From Pseudomonas sp. Q11 (GTDB lineage Bacteria; Pseudomonadota; Gammaproteobacteria; Pseudomonadales; Pseudomonadaceae), in the NCBI RefSeq assembly GCF_024494355.1, contig NZ_JAKNQY010000005.1:80572-144571 (forward strand): DNA of 64,000 nt, read 5' to 3'. Both the position numbers and the translations under genes were made by a program. Position 1 is the stretch's first letter. Every line of letters starts with the position of its first letter. The notes under the pieces were generated by a model. That model did no database searches, had not been told where the DNA came from, and worked only from the letters and a program-made list of their open reading frames with translations. Positions 47,557 through 55,733 of the stretch are shown here, piece by piece.

Positions 47557-48639
47557 ATGGGACAGCGTACGCCTCTGTATGACCTTCATCTCGCCCTTGG
47601 CGCGAAGATGGTCGATTTTGGCGGTTGGGATATGCCTTTGCATTACGGCTCGCAGGTTGAGGAGCACCATCAGGTGCGTCGCGACTGCGGGGTGTTCGAT
47701 GTATCCCATATGACCGTTATCGATGTCGCCGGTCCCCAAGCCAAGGCCTGGTTGCAGCGCTTGCTGGCCAATGATGTCGATCGCTTGCAGGACACAGGGC
47801 GTGCCTTGTACAGCACCATGCTGAACGAGCGCGGCGGCATCGTCGACGACATGATCATTTACCGTGTCGAGGACGGCTATCGGCTGGTCTTCAACGCCTC
47901 GACCCGCGATCAGGACCTGGCCTGGATGCAGGCACAGCTCGGTGAGTACGACGTGCAACTGGTTGAGCGTGCCGAACTGGCAATGCTCGCGATCCAGGGG
48001 CCCCAGGCGCGGCACAAGATTGCCGAACTGGTCTCGCAATCGCGCGGGCAACTGATCCAGCAACTCAAGCCTTTCGAAGGCCGTGCCGACGGTGACTGGT
48101 TCATCGCCCGTACCGGCTACACTGGCGAAGATGGCTTGGAGATCGTCCTGCCTGCCTACGAAGCCCCAAGTTTTTTCAACGATCTGGTGGGCGCCGGCAT
48201 TTCTCCCATCGGCCTTGGTGCTCGCGATACCTTGCGCCTTGAGGCCGGTATGAACCTCTATGGCCAGGACATCCATCAGGACGTTTCTCCGCTGGCCTCG
48301 AACATGGCCTGGAGCATCGCCTGGGAACCGGCGAGCCGTCAGTTCATCGGGCGCAGTGCACTGGAAGCCGAGCTGGCTGGCGGTGTGCAGCAAAAACTGG
48401 TGGGCCTGGTGCTGGAAGAGCGCGGCGTTCTGCGGGCTCATCAGGTGGTCCGCATCGCCGATGTTGGCGAAGGAGAGATCACCAGTGGTAGTTTTTCTCC
48501 TACGCTTAGCAAGTCAATTGCCTTGGCACGCGTTCCGACGGCCACCGCCGATCGTGCCGAGGTGGAAATTCGTGGTAAGTGGTACCCGGTACGAGTGGTC
48601 CAGCCGACCTTCGTCCGCCATGGCAAAACCCTGATCTAA
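47557..48639 (+). CDS. gcvT: Glycine cleavage system T protein (aminomethyltransferase)
   Basis: A 360-aa tetrahydrofolate-dependent enzyme that moves the methylene group from the lipoylated H protein to THF. Blocks: MGQRTPLYDLHLALGAKMVDFGGWDMPLHYG, 'CGVFDVSHMTVIDVAG', 'NERGGIVDDMIIYRV', 'RTGYTGEDGLEIVLP' and 'GLGARDTLRLEAGMNLYGQD'. AAGGAG precedes the ATG. The H protein gene follows after 51 bases. The gene for the P protein, often next in Pseudomonas, is absent from this locus. Confidence 0.95.
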   Translation: MGQRTPLYDLHLALGAKMVDFGGWDMPLHYGSQVEEHHQVRRDCGVFDVSHMTVIDVAGPQAKAWLQRLLANDVDRLQDTGRALYSTMLNERGGIVDDMIIYRVEDGYRLVFNASTRDQDLAWMQAQLGEYDVQLVERAELAMLAIQGPQARHKIAELVSQSRGQLIQQLKPFEGRADGDWFIARTGYTGEDGLEIVLPAYEAPSFFNDLVGAGISPIGLGARDTLRLEAGMNLYGQDIHQDVSPLASNMAWSIAWEPASRQFIGRSALEAELAGGVQQKLVGLVLEERGVLRAHQVVRIADVGEGEITSGSFSPTLSKSIALARVPTATADRAEVEIRGKWYPVRVVQPTFVRHGKTLI

Positions 48640-48690
48640 CCTTTTGCGGCGGGCCGCTGGCCGCTGACACTTCTCTTGAGGACACTGACT

Positions 48691-49074
48691 ATGAGCAATA
48701 TCCCTGCCGAACTGCGTTTTGCCGATAGCCACGAGTGGGCGCGCCTGGAAGCTGACGGTACGGTCACCGTAGGCATCAGCGATCATGCGCAGGAAGCTCT
48801 GGGTGATGTGGTGTTTGTCGAACGGACCGAGGTCGGTAAGGTTTTTTCCGCAGGTGACCAGGCCGGTGTGGTGGAGTCGGTAAAAGCCGCTTCCGACATC
48901 TACTCGCCGATCAGTGGCGAAGTGATCGCAATCAACGAGGACTTGGACGGTTCACCGGAATTGCTGAACTCCGATCCCTACGGCGCATGGATTTTCAAGC
49001 TCAAGCCAAGCGACAAGGCCGAGCTGGACAAGCTGCTTGATGCGGCAGGTTACAAGTCCGCTATCGGCGAATAA
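48691..49074 (+). CDS. gcvH: Glycine cleavage system H protein
   Basis: A 127-aa lipoyl carrier that shuttles the aminomethyl group between the P, T and L proteins. The lipoylated Lys65 lies in [15 protein letters not shown], and the N-terminal [20 protein letters not shown] and C-terminal '[15 protein letters not shown]' are typical. The ATG at 48691 gives the standard length; a longer frame to 48676 lacks support. A REP doublet and a bidirectional terminator follow. Confidence 0.96.
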   Translation: MSNIPAELRFADSHEWARLEADGTVTVGISDHAQEALGDVVFVERTEVGKVFSAGDQAGVVESVKAASDIYSPISGEVIAINEDLDGSPELLNSDPYGAWIFKLKPSDKAELDKLLDAAGYKSAIGE

Positions 49075-49085
49075 GCAACAAACCT

Positions 49086-49172
49086 GTGGGAGCGAGCCTG
49101 CTCGCGATAGCTGTGGGTCAGTCAATATGGTTGCCACTGATCCACCGCTATCGCGAGCAGGCTCGCTCCCAC
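49086..49172. repeat. REPIN-type inverted repeat, GAGCGAGCCTGCTCGCGAT family
   Basis: GTGGGAGCGAGCCTGCTCGC at 49086 and its inverted copy ending at 49172 have extended pairing (GATAGC/GCTATC) and flank about 35 bases. Confidence 0.9.
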
Positions 49173-49207
49173 AGGTTTCAGGTGCCTTGGAGATAATTGC
49201 CAGGCAA

Positions 49208-49237
49208 AAAAATGCCGCTCAATCGAGCGGCATTTTT
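49208..49237. terminator. Bidirectional terminator between gcvH and the DUF2388 gene
   Basis: AAAAATGCCGCTC/GAGCGGCATTTTT form a perfect 13-bp stem with a 4-base loop (AATC). A-run on one side and T-run on the other allow termination of both convergent genes. Confidence 0.92.
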
Positions 49238-49250
49238 CATCGGTCTGGAA

Positions 49251-49568
49251 TCAGTCCTGGACGACGGCGTTTTTCGCCAGGATCGCATTGGCCAGTTCCA
49301 TGTCGGTGGCTTGCAGGTCTGGGTTGTCGGCACGGACTTTCTGCATTGCCGCTTCCAGGTATGGACCACGGATACCGCCGTCGCTGGCAACGAAACTGCC
49401 GGCGTCATCCTGGGCGGCGACGATCAGCTTGTTATCCTTGAAAGTCAGGTAGGTGGAACCGGTGGTTGCACCGGACGAGATGACGTTACGCCAAAACGTG
49501 TCGGCCATTGCCGAGCCGACAGGGAGAGCAAGCAAGGCCAAGGTCGCGACAGCAAGTTTGAGACGCAT
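49251..49568 (-). CDS. DUF2388 family exported protein
   Basis: A 105-aa secreted protein with signal peptide MRLKLAVATLALLALPVGSAMA (cleavage before DTFWRN). The mature part 'DTFWRNVISSGATTGSTYLTFKDNKLIVAAQDDAGSFVASDG' and 'YLEAAMQKVRADNP' is the DUF2388 pattern, which in Pseudomonas occurs as several small periplasmic paralogues. The function is unknown. A longer frame to 49583 is rejected because the ATG at 49568 gives a clean signal peptide. Confidence 0.86.
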   Translation of the reverse strand: MRLKLAVATLALLALPVGSAMADTFWRNVISSGATTGSTYLTFKDNKLIVAAQDDAGSFVASDGGIRGPYLEAAMQKVRADNPDLQATDMELANAILAKNAVVQD

Positions 49569-49636
49569 GATAGGTGACTCCACTGGGTTAACTATGACTT
49601 TGGATAGCCAGCCCGTCGATTCAGTTCCATGACGTC

Positions 49637-50086
49637 TCAGTCTGCCCGTTCTACCAGCAGCACCGCGCCTTCCTGTGCCACCACCCTGACCCGCGTGCCA
49701 ACGGGCGACTCGGGCCCCTTGGCCAGCCAGACACCGTCCGCCACCTTGATCTTGCCGCGTCCATCGATAATCGCCTCATGAATCTGAAAGACCTTGCCGA
49801 TCAGTTCTTGCCCGCGCAGGTTCAGGAGCGGCTGATCGCTTTGGCGCACTGCGCTGCGCTGGCGTCGCCACCAGTACAGTGCTGTGGCGATGGCGAAAAG
49901 GCCGAACAACAGGAACTGCATTTCCCACGGCATCTGCGGCAGGATGAACGTGAGCACGCCGACCGCGGCGGCGGCCATGCCGATCCATAGCAGGTAGCCG
50001 CCGGCGCCAAATACTTCGAGGATCAGCAGGATGACGCCCAGCGCCAGCCAGTCCCAGTACGACAGTTGTTGCAGGAACGCCCACAT
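49637..50086 (-). CDS. NfeD family membrane protein
   Basis: A 149-aa protein with two or three N-terminal membrane segments (YWDWLALGVILLILEVFGAGGYLLWIGMAAAAVGVLTFILP) and a C-terminal OB-fold domain ('LRGQELIGKVFQIHEAIIDGRGKIKVADGVWLAKG'). NfeD1b proteins pair with stomatin-type proteins in the same operon, as here, and are thought to help organise membrane microdomains or proteolysis. It follows the SPFH gene by nine bases and is therefore coexpressed. Confidence 0.92.
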   Translation of the reverse strand: MWAFLQQLSYWDWLALGVILLILEVFGAGGYLLWIGMAAAAVGVLTFILPQMPWEMQFLLFGLFAIATALYWWRRQRSAVRQSDQPLLNLRGQELIGKVFQIHEAIIDGRGKIKVADGVWLAKGPESPVGTRVRVVAQEGAVLLVERAD

Positions 50087-50095
50087 ATTTGCGCC

Positions 50096-51016
50096 TCAGG
50101 CTTTCTTGTTGTCGAAGGTGGCCCTGACGATCTCACCGATGCCACCAACCGCTCCGATAACCTGACTGGCTTCCAGCGGCATCAGGATCACTTTGCTGTT
50201 ATTGGCCGATGCCAGGCGGCCCAGCGCATCAATGTATTTTTGCGCGACGAAGTAGTTCACGGCCTGGACGTTGCCGTCTGCGATTGCCTGGGATACCACC
50301 TGGGTGGCCAGCGCTTCGGCTTGCGCTTGGCGCTCGCGGGCCTCGGACTCCAGGAACGCGGCCTGGCGGCTGCCCTCGGCCTCAAGGATTTGCGCCTGCT
50401 TCTTGCCTTCGGCGGTGAGAATCGCCGACGCTCGCAAGCCCTCGGCTTCCAGGATTTGGGCGCGCTTGATGCGTTCGGCTTTCATCTGCCCCGACATGGC
50501 GGCCATCAGGTCGGCCGGTGGGCTGATGTCCTTGATCTCGATCCGGGTAATCTTGATACCCCACGGTGCTGTGGCTTCATCGACAGTGCGCAGCAATTTT
50601 TCATTGATACCGTCGCGCTGGCTCAGCATTGCGTCCAGCTCCATGGACCCCAGCACGGTACGGATATTGGTTTGCAGCAGATTGCGGATCGCGTGCTCGA
50701 GGTTGTTGACCTCGTAGGCAGCCTGGGCGGTATTGACTACCTGGAAGAAGCACACTGCGTCGATCTGTACCGTGGCGTTGTCGGCGGTAATGACTTCCTG
50801 AGGCGGGATGTCCAGTACGCTTTCCATGACATTGATCTTGCGCCCGATGCGATCCATCACTGGGATGATGATGTTCAAGCCGGGCTTGAGCGTGTTGGTG
50901 TAGCGGCCGAACCGCTCGACAGTCCATTGGTAGCCCTGGGGCACGACCTTGAACCCCATGAATAGAATGGCGACCACAAGGCCGATAAAAAGTAAAAGTA
51001 CGCTACCGATCTGCAT
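50096..51016 (-). CDS. SPFH/stomatin-like membrane protein (QmcA type)
   Basis: A 306-aa protein with an N-terminal anchor ([21 protein letters not shown]) and a band-7 domain: '[65 protein letters not shown]' and '[28 protein letters not shown]', followed by an Ala/Glu-rich coiled coil ('[35 protein letters not shown]'). It is the QmcA/paraslipin type that oligomerises at the inner membrane and works with NfeD. Confidence 0.93.
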   Translation of the reverse strand: MQIGSVLLLFIGLVVAILFMGFKVVPQGYQWTVERFGRYTNTLKPGLNIIIPVMDRIGRKINVMESVLDIPPQEVITADNATVQIDAVCFFQVVNTAQAAYEVNNLEHAIRNLLQTNIRTVLGSMELDAMLSQRDGINEKLLRTVDEATAPWGIKITRIEIKDISPPADLMAAMSGQMKAERIKRAQILEAEGLRASAILTAEGKKQAQILEAEGSRQAAFLESEARERQAQAEALATQVVSQAIADGNVQAVNYFVAQKYIDALGRLASANNSKVILMPLEASQVIGAVGGIGEIVRATFDNKKA

Positions 51017-51089
51017 GACTGTTCCCTGTTCTGATTGAAAATGACTTGCGAGCCCTGAGTGTAAGGCAAGCGGCCATTATCCTCACTCT

Positions 51090-51175
51090 GTGGGAGCAAA
51101 GCTTGCTCGCGATGCAGGCGCCTCGCTTCCCCGGGAGACCGGGTCATTTTCATCGCGGGCCAGCCTTGCTCCCAC
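51090..51175. repeat. Imperfect REPIN-type inverted repeat
   Basis: GTGGGAGCAAAGCTTGCTCGC and inverted ATCGCGGGCCAGCCTTGCTC are separated by about 45 bases. The arms belong to two mixed variants, so this copy has diverged. Confidence 0.82.
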
Positions 51176-51190
51176 AGCCTCTCGCCACAG

Positions 51191-52975
51191 CTACTTCTGC
51201 TCGCTCTGTGGCGTCACCCGCAGCACTTCCTCGACAGTGGTCAAGCCCGCCGCTACCTTTTGTGCCCCCGATAACCGCAAGCTGCGCATGCCTTCCTTGA
51301 ACGCCTGACGACGCACGGCCAGCAGGTCGGTGTCGGGGTGAATCAAGCCTTTGACGCTGTCGGTCAATTGCATGATTTCGTAGACCCCGGCGCGGCCGCG
51401 ATAGCCGGTGTCACGGCATTCCAGGCAGCCGACGGCCTGTTGGGCATTGCCTGGCAACGGGGCCTGCCAGGGGCGTGTCAGGGTTTGCCAATCGTCTTCA
51501 TCCAGGGTCAAGGGGGCCTTGCAGTGCGGGCACAGCGTGCGTACCAGACGCTGGGCCATGACGCCGAGCACCGTGGCTTTGATCAGGTAATGGGGCACGC
51601 CTAGCTCCAGCAGACGGCTGATGGCGCTCGGCGCATCGTTGGTGTGCAGGGTCGAGAGGACGAGGTGCCCGGTGAGTGCCGCCTGGATTGCCATTTCGGC
51701 GGTTTCCAGATCGCGGATCTCACCGATCATGATGATGTCCGGGTCTTGTCGCATCAGCGCACGCACGCCTGCGGCGAAGGTCAGGTCGATGTTGTGTTGC
51801 ACCTGCATCTGGTTGAAGGACGCCTCGACCATTTCAATCGGGTCCTCAATGGTGCAAAGGTTTACCTCCGGCGTCGCCAGCTTCTTGAGGGTGGTGTAGA
51901 GGGTGGTGGTCTTGCCCGAACCGGTGGGCCCGGTCACCAGGATGATGCCGTTGGGCTGACGGGTCATGTCTTGCCAGCGGCGCAGGTCATCGGGGGAGAA
52001 ACCGAGCTGGTCGAAGTCCTTGAGCAGTACTTCCGGATCGAAGATCCGCATGACCATCTTCTCGCCAAACGCCGTGGGCAGCGTCGACAGGCGCAATTCC
52101 ACTTCGCCACCGTCCGGGGTCTTGGTCTTGACCCGACCGTCCTGTGGCTTGCGCTTTTCCGCGACGTTCATCCGCCCCAGGCTTTTGAGGCGACTGATGA
52201 TCGCCATCGTCACCTGCGGCGGGAACTGATAGACGGTGTGCAGCACCCCGTCGATGCGAAAGCGCACCGTACCCTGCTCGCGGCGCGGTTCGATGTGGAT
52301 ATCGCTGGCACGTTGCTGAAAGGCGTACTGGAACAGCCAGTCGACAATATTGACGATATGAGCGTCGTTGGCGTCTGGCTCCTGATCACTGGCGCCCAGG
52401 TTGAGCAGTTGTTCGAAATTGCTCAGGTTGCTCGGTTGCTGGTCCACCGTAGTGGCGCCGCTGACCGATTTGGCCAGGCGATAGAACTCCACGCTCAGGC
52501 GCTGGATATCCACCGGGTTGGCAACGACCCGCTGGATCGGCAGCTTGAGCACATGGGTCAGGTCTGCTTCCCAGCTGCTGACGTAAGGCTGGGCGCTGGC
52601 CACGGTGACCGCCTCGCGGTCCACAGCCACCGCGAGAATCTTGTGGCGCTGGGCAAAGGCGTAGGACATCAGCGGCGTGATCGCCGCCACGTTGATTTTC
52701 AGTGGGTCGATGCGCAGGTAGGGCTGGCCGGCCTGCTGCGACAGCCAGAGGGTCAGGCTTTCCAGGTCCAGGCGCTTGCCGGGGCGGCTGAGATCGTCCA
52801 GGTGCTGGTTGGCGATGAACTCCAGTGGGTGCAGCTGGGCGCTGGCGCTATGGCGCCGGCGCGCATTGAGTGCGCTTTCGGCGCAGTCCTGGCTGATGAA
52901 ACCTTGGGCGACCAATTGGCGCAGCAGATCATTGAGGTCCAGCCAGCGGTCCTGAGTGGCGTGTTTGGTGGACAT
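51191..52975 (-). CDS. GspE/PilB-family secretion/assembly ATPase (orphan)
   Basis: A 594-aa traffic ATPase with an N-terminal MshEN-like part (residues 10-200), then 'SDIHIEPRREQGTVRFRIDG', Walker A GPTGSGKTT, the Asp box 'NLCTIEDPIE', Walker B 'DIIMIGEIRDLETAE' and His box 'GHLVLSTLHTND'. A tetracysteine zinc motif is present (LCPHC near residue 510, CLEC near 543). Its sequence resembles PulE/GspE and PilB enzymes of type II secretion and type IV pili, but no pilin or platform gene lies nearby. The start at 52975 (MSTKHATQDRWLDLNDLLRQ) is preferred over an upstream frame to 53080. Confidence 0.9.
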   Translation of the reverse strand: MSTKHATQDRWLDLNDLLRQLVAQGFISQDCAESALNARRRHSASAQLHPLEFIANQHLDDLSRPGKRLDLESLTLWLSQQAGQPYLRIDPLKINVAAITPLMSYAFAQRHKILAVAVDREAVTVASAQPYVSSWEADLTHVLKLPIQRVVANPVDIQRLSVEFYRLAKSVSGATTVDQQPSNLSNFEQLLNLGASDQEPDANDAHIVNIVDWLFQYAFQQRASDIHIEPRREQGTVRFRIDGVLHTVYQFPPQVTMAIISRLKSLGRMNVAEKRKPQDGRVKTKTPDGGEVELRLSTLPTAFGEKMVMRIFDPEVLLKDFDQLGFSPDDLRRWQDMTRQPNGIILVTGPTGSGKTTTLYTTLKKLATPEVNLCTIEDPIEMVEASFNQMQVQHNIDLTFAAGVRALMRQDPDIIMIGEIRDLETAEMAIQAALTGHLVLSTLHTNDAPSAISRLLELGVPHYLIKATVLGVMAQRLVRTLCPHCKAPLTLDEDDWQTLTRPWQAPLPGNAQQAVGCLECRDTGYRGRAGVYEIMQLTDSVKGLIHPDTDLLAVRRQAFKEGMRSLRLSGAQKVAAGLTTVEEVLRVTPQSEQK

Positions 52976-53119
52976 GCGGGTTCCTATTGGACAATTGCAG
53001 CAAAGCCGCGATACAGACGCTTCGGCGTCCTCGCTCGGTCTGCAAAAGAATAGTCCTGACCCTATGGACCGTTGGGCCACTACCCGACCAATGCGTTTCG
53101 AATTCTTGCCGTCAAACCT

Positions 53120-53452
53120 TCAGCCTGCCACCTGGGCCGACTCAAGGCGCGCACTGTCAGCGTCTTGCAGGTCGACGGAACACACGCTGATCAGGTTACG
53201 TAATTTTTCAGCGAGCACTTGGGCACGGTGCCAGCTCAACCCCTCCATGAGGATCTCCATCGACAGCAATTCGTCGTGGCGTTCGACGTGGACCTGCCGG
53301 GGTGTCAGGCCCTGCAAGGCAAACAGATTCAGCGCCCGGCACAGCAGATCCGGTTCAGCTTCGGCCAGCAGGTGGTAGTGCGCGCGACAATGGCCGTTAT
53401 GGGCGTGCCAGACATCGGCGCGGGTGGGGGTGACAGCTTCGAGAGGGGGCAT
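53120..53452 (-). CDS. Small ACT-like hypothetical protein divergent from an Lrp regulator
   Basis: A 110-aa protein with a GGAG site before the ATG at 53452. The core 'AEPDLLCRALNLFALQGLTPRQVHVERHDELLSMEILMEGLSWHRAQVLAEKLRNLISVCSVDL' alternates strand-helix-strand in an ACT-domain manner, reminiscent of IlvN/IlvM regulatory subunits, but I do not recognise a named family. It is divergent from an Lrp-type regulator (53578), with a 125-base gap. A role in amino-acid sensing is inferred only from fold and neighbour. No signal peptide or membrane segment is visible. Confidence 0.72.
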   Translation of the reverse strand: MPPLEAVTPTRADVWHAHNGHCRAHYHLLAEAEPDLLCRALNLFALQGLTPRQVHVERHDELLSMEILMEGLSWHRAQVLAEKLRNLISVCSVDLQDADSARLESAQVAG

Positions 53453-53536
53453 GGACAGTCTCCGGGGATATGGAGAAATGTTTACATGCGCGAAGGGGTA
53501 TTTCTTATCTAATATGGATGATTGTCCCGATCTGAT

Positions 53537-53550
53537 GAATCATATGATTC
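53537..53550. promoter_or_regulatory. 14-bp palindrome upstream of the Lrp-type gene
   Basis: GAATCATATGATTC is perfectly palindromic and is followed by TTGATTCA, 28 bases before the regulator ATG. Lrp-family proteins bind short AT-rich palindromes near their own promoters, so it is a candidate autoregulatory operator shared with the divergent gene. Confidence 0.5.
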
Positions 53551-53577
53551 TTGATTCAGTCCATAAGAGGTTTATTT

Positions 53578-54048
53578 ATGCAAGGGGAGCTGGATGGCTA
53601 CGACCGCAGGATCCTGGCGCTGCTGCAAGAGGATGCTTCGCTGTCCAGCGCACAGATCGCCGAACAGGTGGGCCTGTCCCAATCACCCTGCTGGCGGCGG
53701 ATTCAACGGATGAAGGAGGAGGGGATTATTCGCGGTCAGGTGACCTTGCTCGATCGCAAGAAAATCGGCCTCAACACGCAGATATTCGCCGAAATCAAAC
53801 TCAACGCCCACGGACGTTCGAACTTCACCGAGTTCACCGAAGCCATTCGCGGCTTCCCCGAGGTGCTGGAATGCTACGTGTTGATGGGGTCGGTGGATTT
53901 CCTGCTGCGCATCGTCACGGCGGACATCGAGGCATATGAGCGATTCTTTTTCGAAAAGCTGTCGATGGTGCCGGGGATCCAGGAAGTGAACTCGATTGTG
54001 GCGCTGTCGGAGATCAAATCGACGACGAGTTTGCCGGTGGTGCGCTGA
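53578..54048 (+). CDS. Lrp/AsnC-family transcriptional regulator
   Basis: A 156-aa regulator: N-terminal helix-turn-helix (LDGYDRRILALLQEDASLSSAQIAEQVGLSQSPCWRRIQRMKEEGII) and a C-terminal RAM/ACT sensing domain (FTEAIRGFPEVLECYVLMGSVDFLLRIVTADIEAYERFFFEKLSMVPGI). AGAGG lies before the ATG at 53578; a frame open to 53551 has no ribosome site. Lrp proteins respond to amino acids. The divergent small ACT-like gene is the most likely target. Confidence 0.91.
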   Translation: MQGELDGYDRRILALLQEDASLSSAQIAEQVGLSQSPCWRRIQRMKEEGIIRGQVTLLDRKKIGLNTQIFAEIKLNAHGRSNFTEFTEAIRGFPEVLECYVLMGSVDFLLRIVTADIEAYERFFFEKLSMVPGIQEVNSIVALSEIKSTTSLPVVR

Positions 54049-54077
54049 GCTTATTTTTGCGGTGTTTGTGCTGGCCC

Positions 54078-54156
54078 CCATCGCGAGCAGGCTCGCTCCC
54101 ACATGGGATCTCTGTTCGCCAAAGATCCATTGTGGGAGCGAGCCTGCTCGCGATGG
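54078..54156. repeat. REPIN-type inverted repeat, GAGCGAGCCTGCTCGCGAT family
   Basis: CCATCGCGAGCAGGCTCGCT and inverted GTGGGAGCGAGCCTGCTCGC with matching ends (CCATCG/CGATGG) enclose about 30 bases between two convergent genes. Confidence 0.9.
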
Positions 54157-54161
54157 CGATG

Positions 54162-55529
54162 TTACAGGCGCAGCAAAGTCTTCCAGGCCCGATTCTGATA
54201 AACCGCGATCGCCTGTTGCTTGCGCGCCTCCAGGGCCTCGTCGGTAATCGGTTCGTTGGCCAGTTGCGCCAGTTTGTTCAGCTCACCGTAGAGGCGGTCC
54301 ATTTCCGGGATTTCCAGTACATGGCGAGCGTGGTGCAGCCAGGCCTGGATGCGTTCGATGCGCGGCAACTGTTCGGCCAGGTCTTCCGGCTGTTGCTGAT
54401 AGCGTTGCAGTTGCAGCGACGACGACTCCTCACCCAGCAGGCGCGGCAGCCAGCTACCCAGTTGGGCCGCGCCCTGGCGATTGCCGCGGGTGTTGCGCTC
54501 GGCGGCCCAACTGCGGGCCAGCAGCCAGCGTGAGGTGTTGAGGGAGAACAGGCCCCAACGCGGGTCTTGCAACTCTTCAAGAAACTGCTCTGGCGCGGCC
54601 TTGCGCACGTCTTCGTCATCCAGGCCGGCCTGGAGCAGCGGGCGCCAGTCTTCCAGCAATGCGTCCAGGGCAACGCGCAAGTCATGCGTCGATTGGCGTG
54701 GTGCGGCCTGGCCGAGGCTGCTGAGCAGGGCGCGCAGTTCGGCGAGGTTTTCCACCCAGTCCTGCAACAGGCGCCAGTGGCCGTTAAAACGATACTGTTC
54801 GGCCAGACGCTGGCTGCTGCCCAGCAAATGCCAGCTCAGTGCGGCAAAGGCATCATCGAGTGGCGTTTCGGCGGTCAATTGTGGTGCCGGCAGGCTCAGG
54901 GCATAGCTGCTCGCATCATGCAGGCGATAGCCACGCTCGGCCTTGCTGATATCACACGGCATCAAGGGCAGGGTCGCGGCCAGCTCGGCGGCCAGTTCCA
55001 GCAGGGCGGCGGGTTCGCCTTCGCGCAATTCCAGCTCCAGCTCGCAGATTTCTTCCTTCTGCTTGCCGACCACGACGTGGCCCAGGTCCAGCGCGGCTTC
55101 GATGACCACTTTGCTTTTGCCGCGGCCCCAGGCGATTTCCGCGCGTTCACGAACGAAATCAGTGGTGAAGATGGCCTTTAGGGTTTTCTTGTCCAGCTCG
55201 GCCAGCGCCTCTGGCCAGCATTCGCCGTCGAGTTTCTTCAGGTCGAGCTTGGCTTTGGGCAGGTGCCAGTCGTACTCGTTGCGCTCGGACAGGCCGGCGA
55301 TGCTCTGGCCGCGAGTCTTGAGGGTCTGGATCACCTCTTCGCCATCGCGACGCAGGCGCAGGGCGACCTTGGCCCGGGCCAGGTCACGCTCTGGCGTGTC
55401 GAAGTACTGGTTCATCAGTTCGTGGCGTTCCCAGCCGCTTTTGTTGCGCTTCTTGAGCAATGGGTGCTCGCGCAGGGCTGCCAGGGTCTCGCGGCTGACG
55501 CGGAGTTTGATTTCGGTTTCTTTCTGCAT
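54162..55529 (-). CDS. CYTH and CHAD domain inorganic triphosphatase
   Basis: A 455-aa protein with an N-terminal CYTH domain (MQKETEIKLRVSRETLAALR, with the ExExK triphosphate-binding motif EIEIKL-type at residues 4-8; 'ARAKVALRLRRDGEEVIQTLKTRG'; 'ELELELREG') and a C-terminal CHAD domain rich in helices and basic residues (HDLRVALDALLEDWRPLLQAG, LGSWLPRLLGEESS). This is the YgiF-type triphosphatase that hydrolyses inorganic tripolyphosphate; CHAD domains bind polyphosphate. It fits the polyphosphate genes in the window functionally, although not by location. Confidence 0.92.
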   Translation of the reverse strand: MQKETEIKLRVSRETLAALREHPLLKKRNKSGWERHELMNQYFDTPERDLARAKVALRLRRDGEEVIQTLKTRGQSIAGLSERNEYDWHLPKAKLDLKKLDGECWPEALAELDKKTLKAIFTTDFVRERAEIAWGRGKSKVVIEAALDLGHVVVGKQKEEICELELELREGEPAALLELAAELAATLPLMPCDISKAERGYRLHDASSYALSLPAPQLTAETPLDDAFAALSWHLLGSSQRLAEQYRFNGHWRLLQDWVENLAELRALLSSLGQAAPRQSTHDLRVALDALLEDWRPLLQAGLDDEDVRKAAPEQFLEELQDPRWGLFSLNTSRWLLARSWAAERNTRGNRQGAAQLGSWLPRLLGEESSSLQLQRYQQQPEDLAEQLPRIERIQAWLHHARHVLEIPEMDRLYGELNKLAQLANEPITDEALEARKQQAIAVYQNRAWKTLLRL

Positions 55530-55633
55530 GGCCGGAAAATCCAGGAATCGGTGCGCAGCCGGGGGAAGGTGTGGCTGCCAAGGTCGTGCAGTGTACAGGA
55601 CTCATCCGTCCTACGCGCCGCGGCGGTTTATGG

Positions 55634-55683
55634 GAGTGTCCTGTCTCACCAATACTGTTCCTTTTTGGTGAGACAGGACACTC
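55634..55683. repeat. Perfect 19-bp inverted repeat before argE
   Basis: GAGTGTCCTGTCTCACCAA and TTGGTGAGACAGGACACTC are exact reverse complements with a 12-base loop (TACTGTTCCTTT). It lies 51 bases before argE and does not resemble the REP families in the window. It may be a palindromic operator, an RNA hairpin or the remnant of a mobile-element end. Confidence 0.9.
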
Positions 55684-55733
55684 GCGCAAGATGGTTCTAT
55701 GATGGACATCAATTTGTAAGTCCGGAGCCAGCG

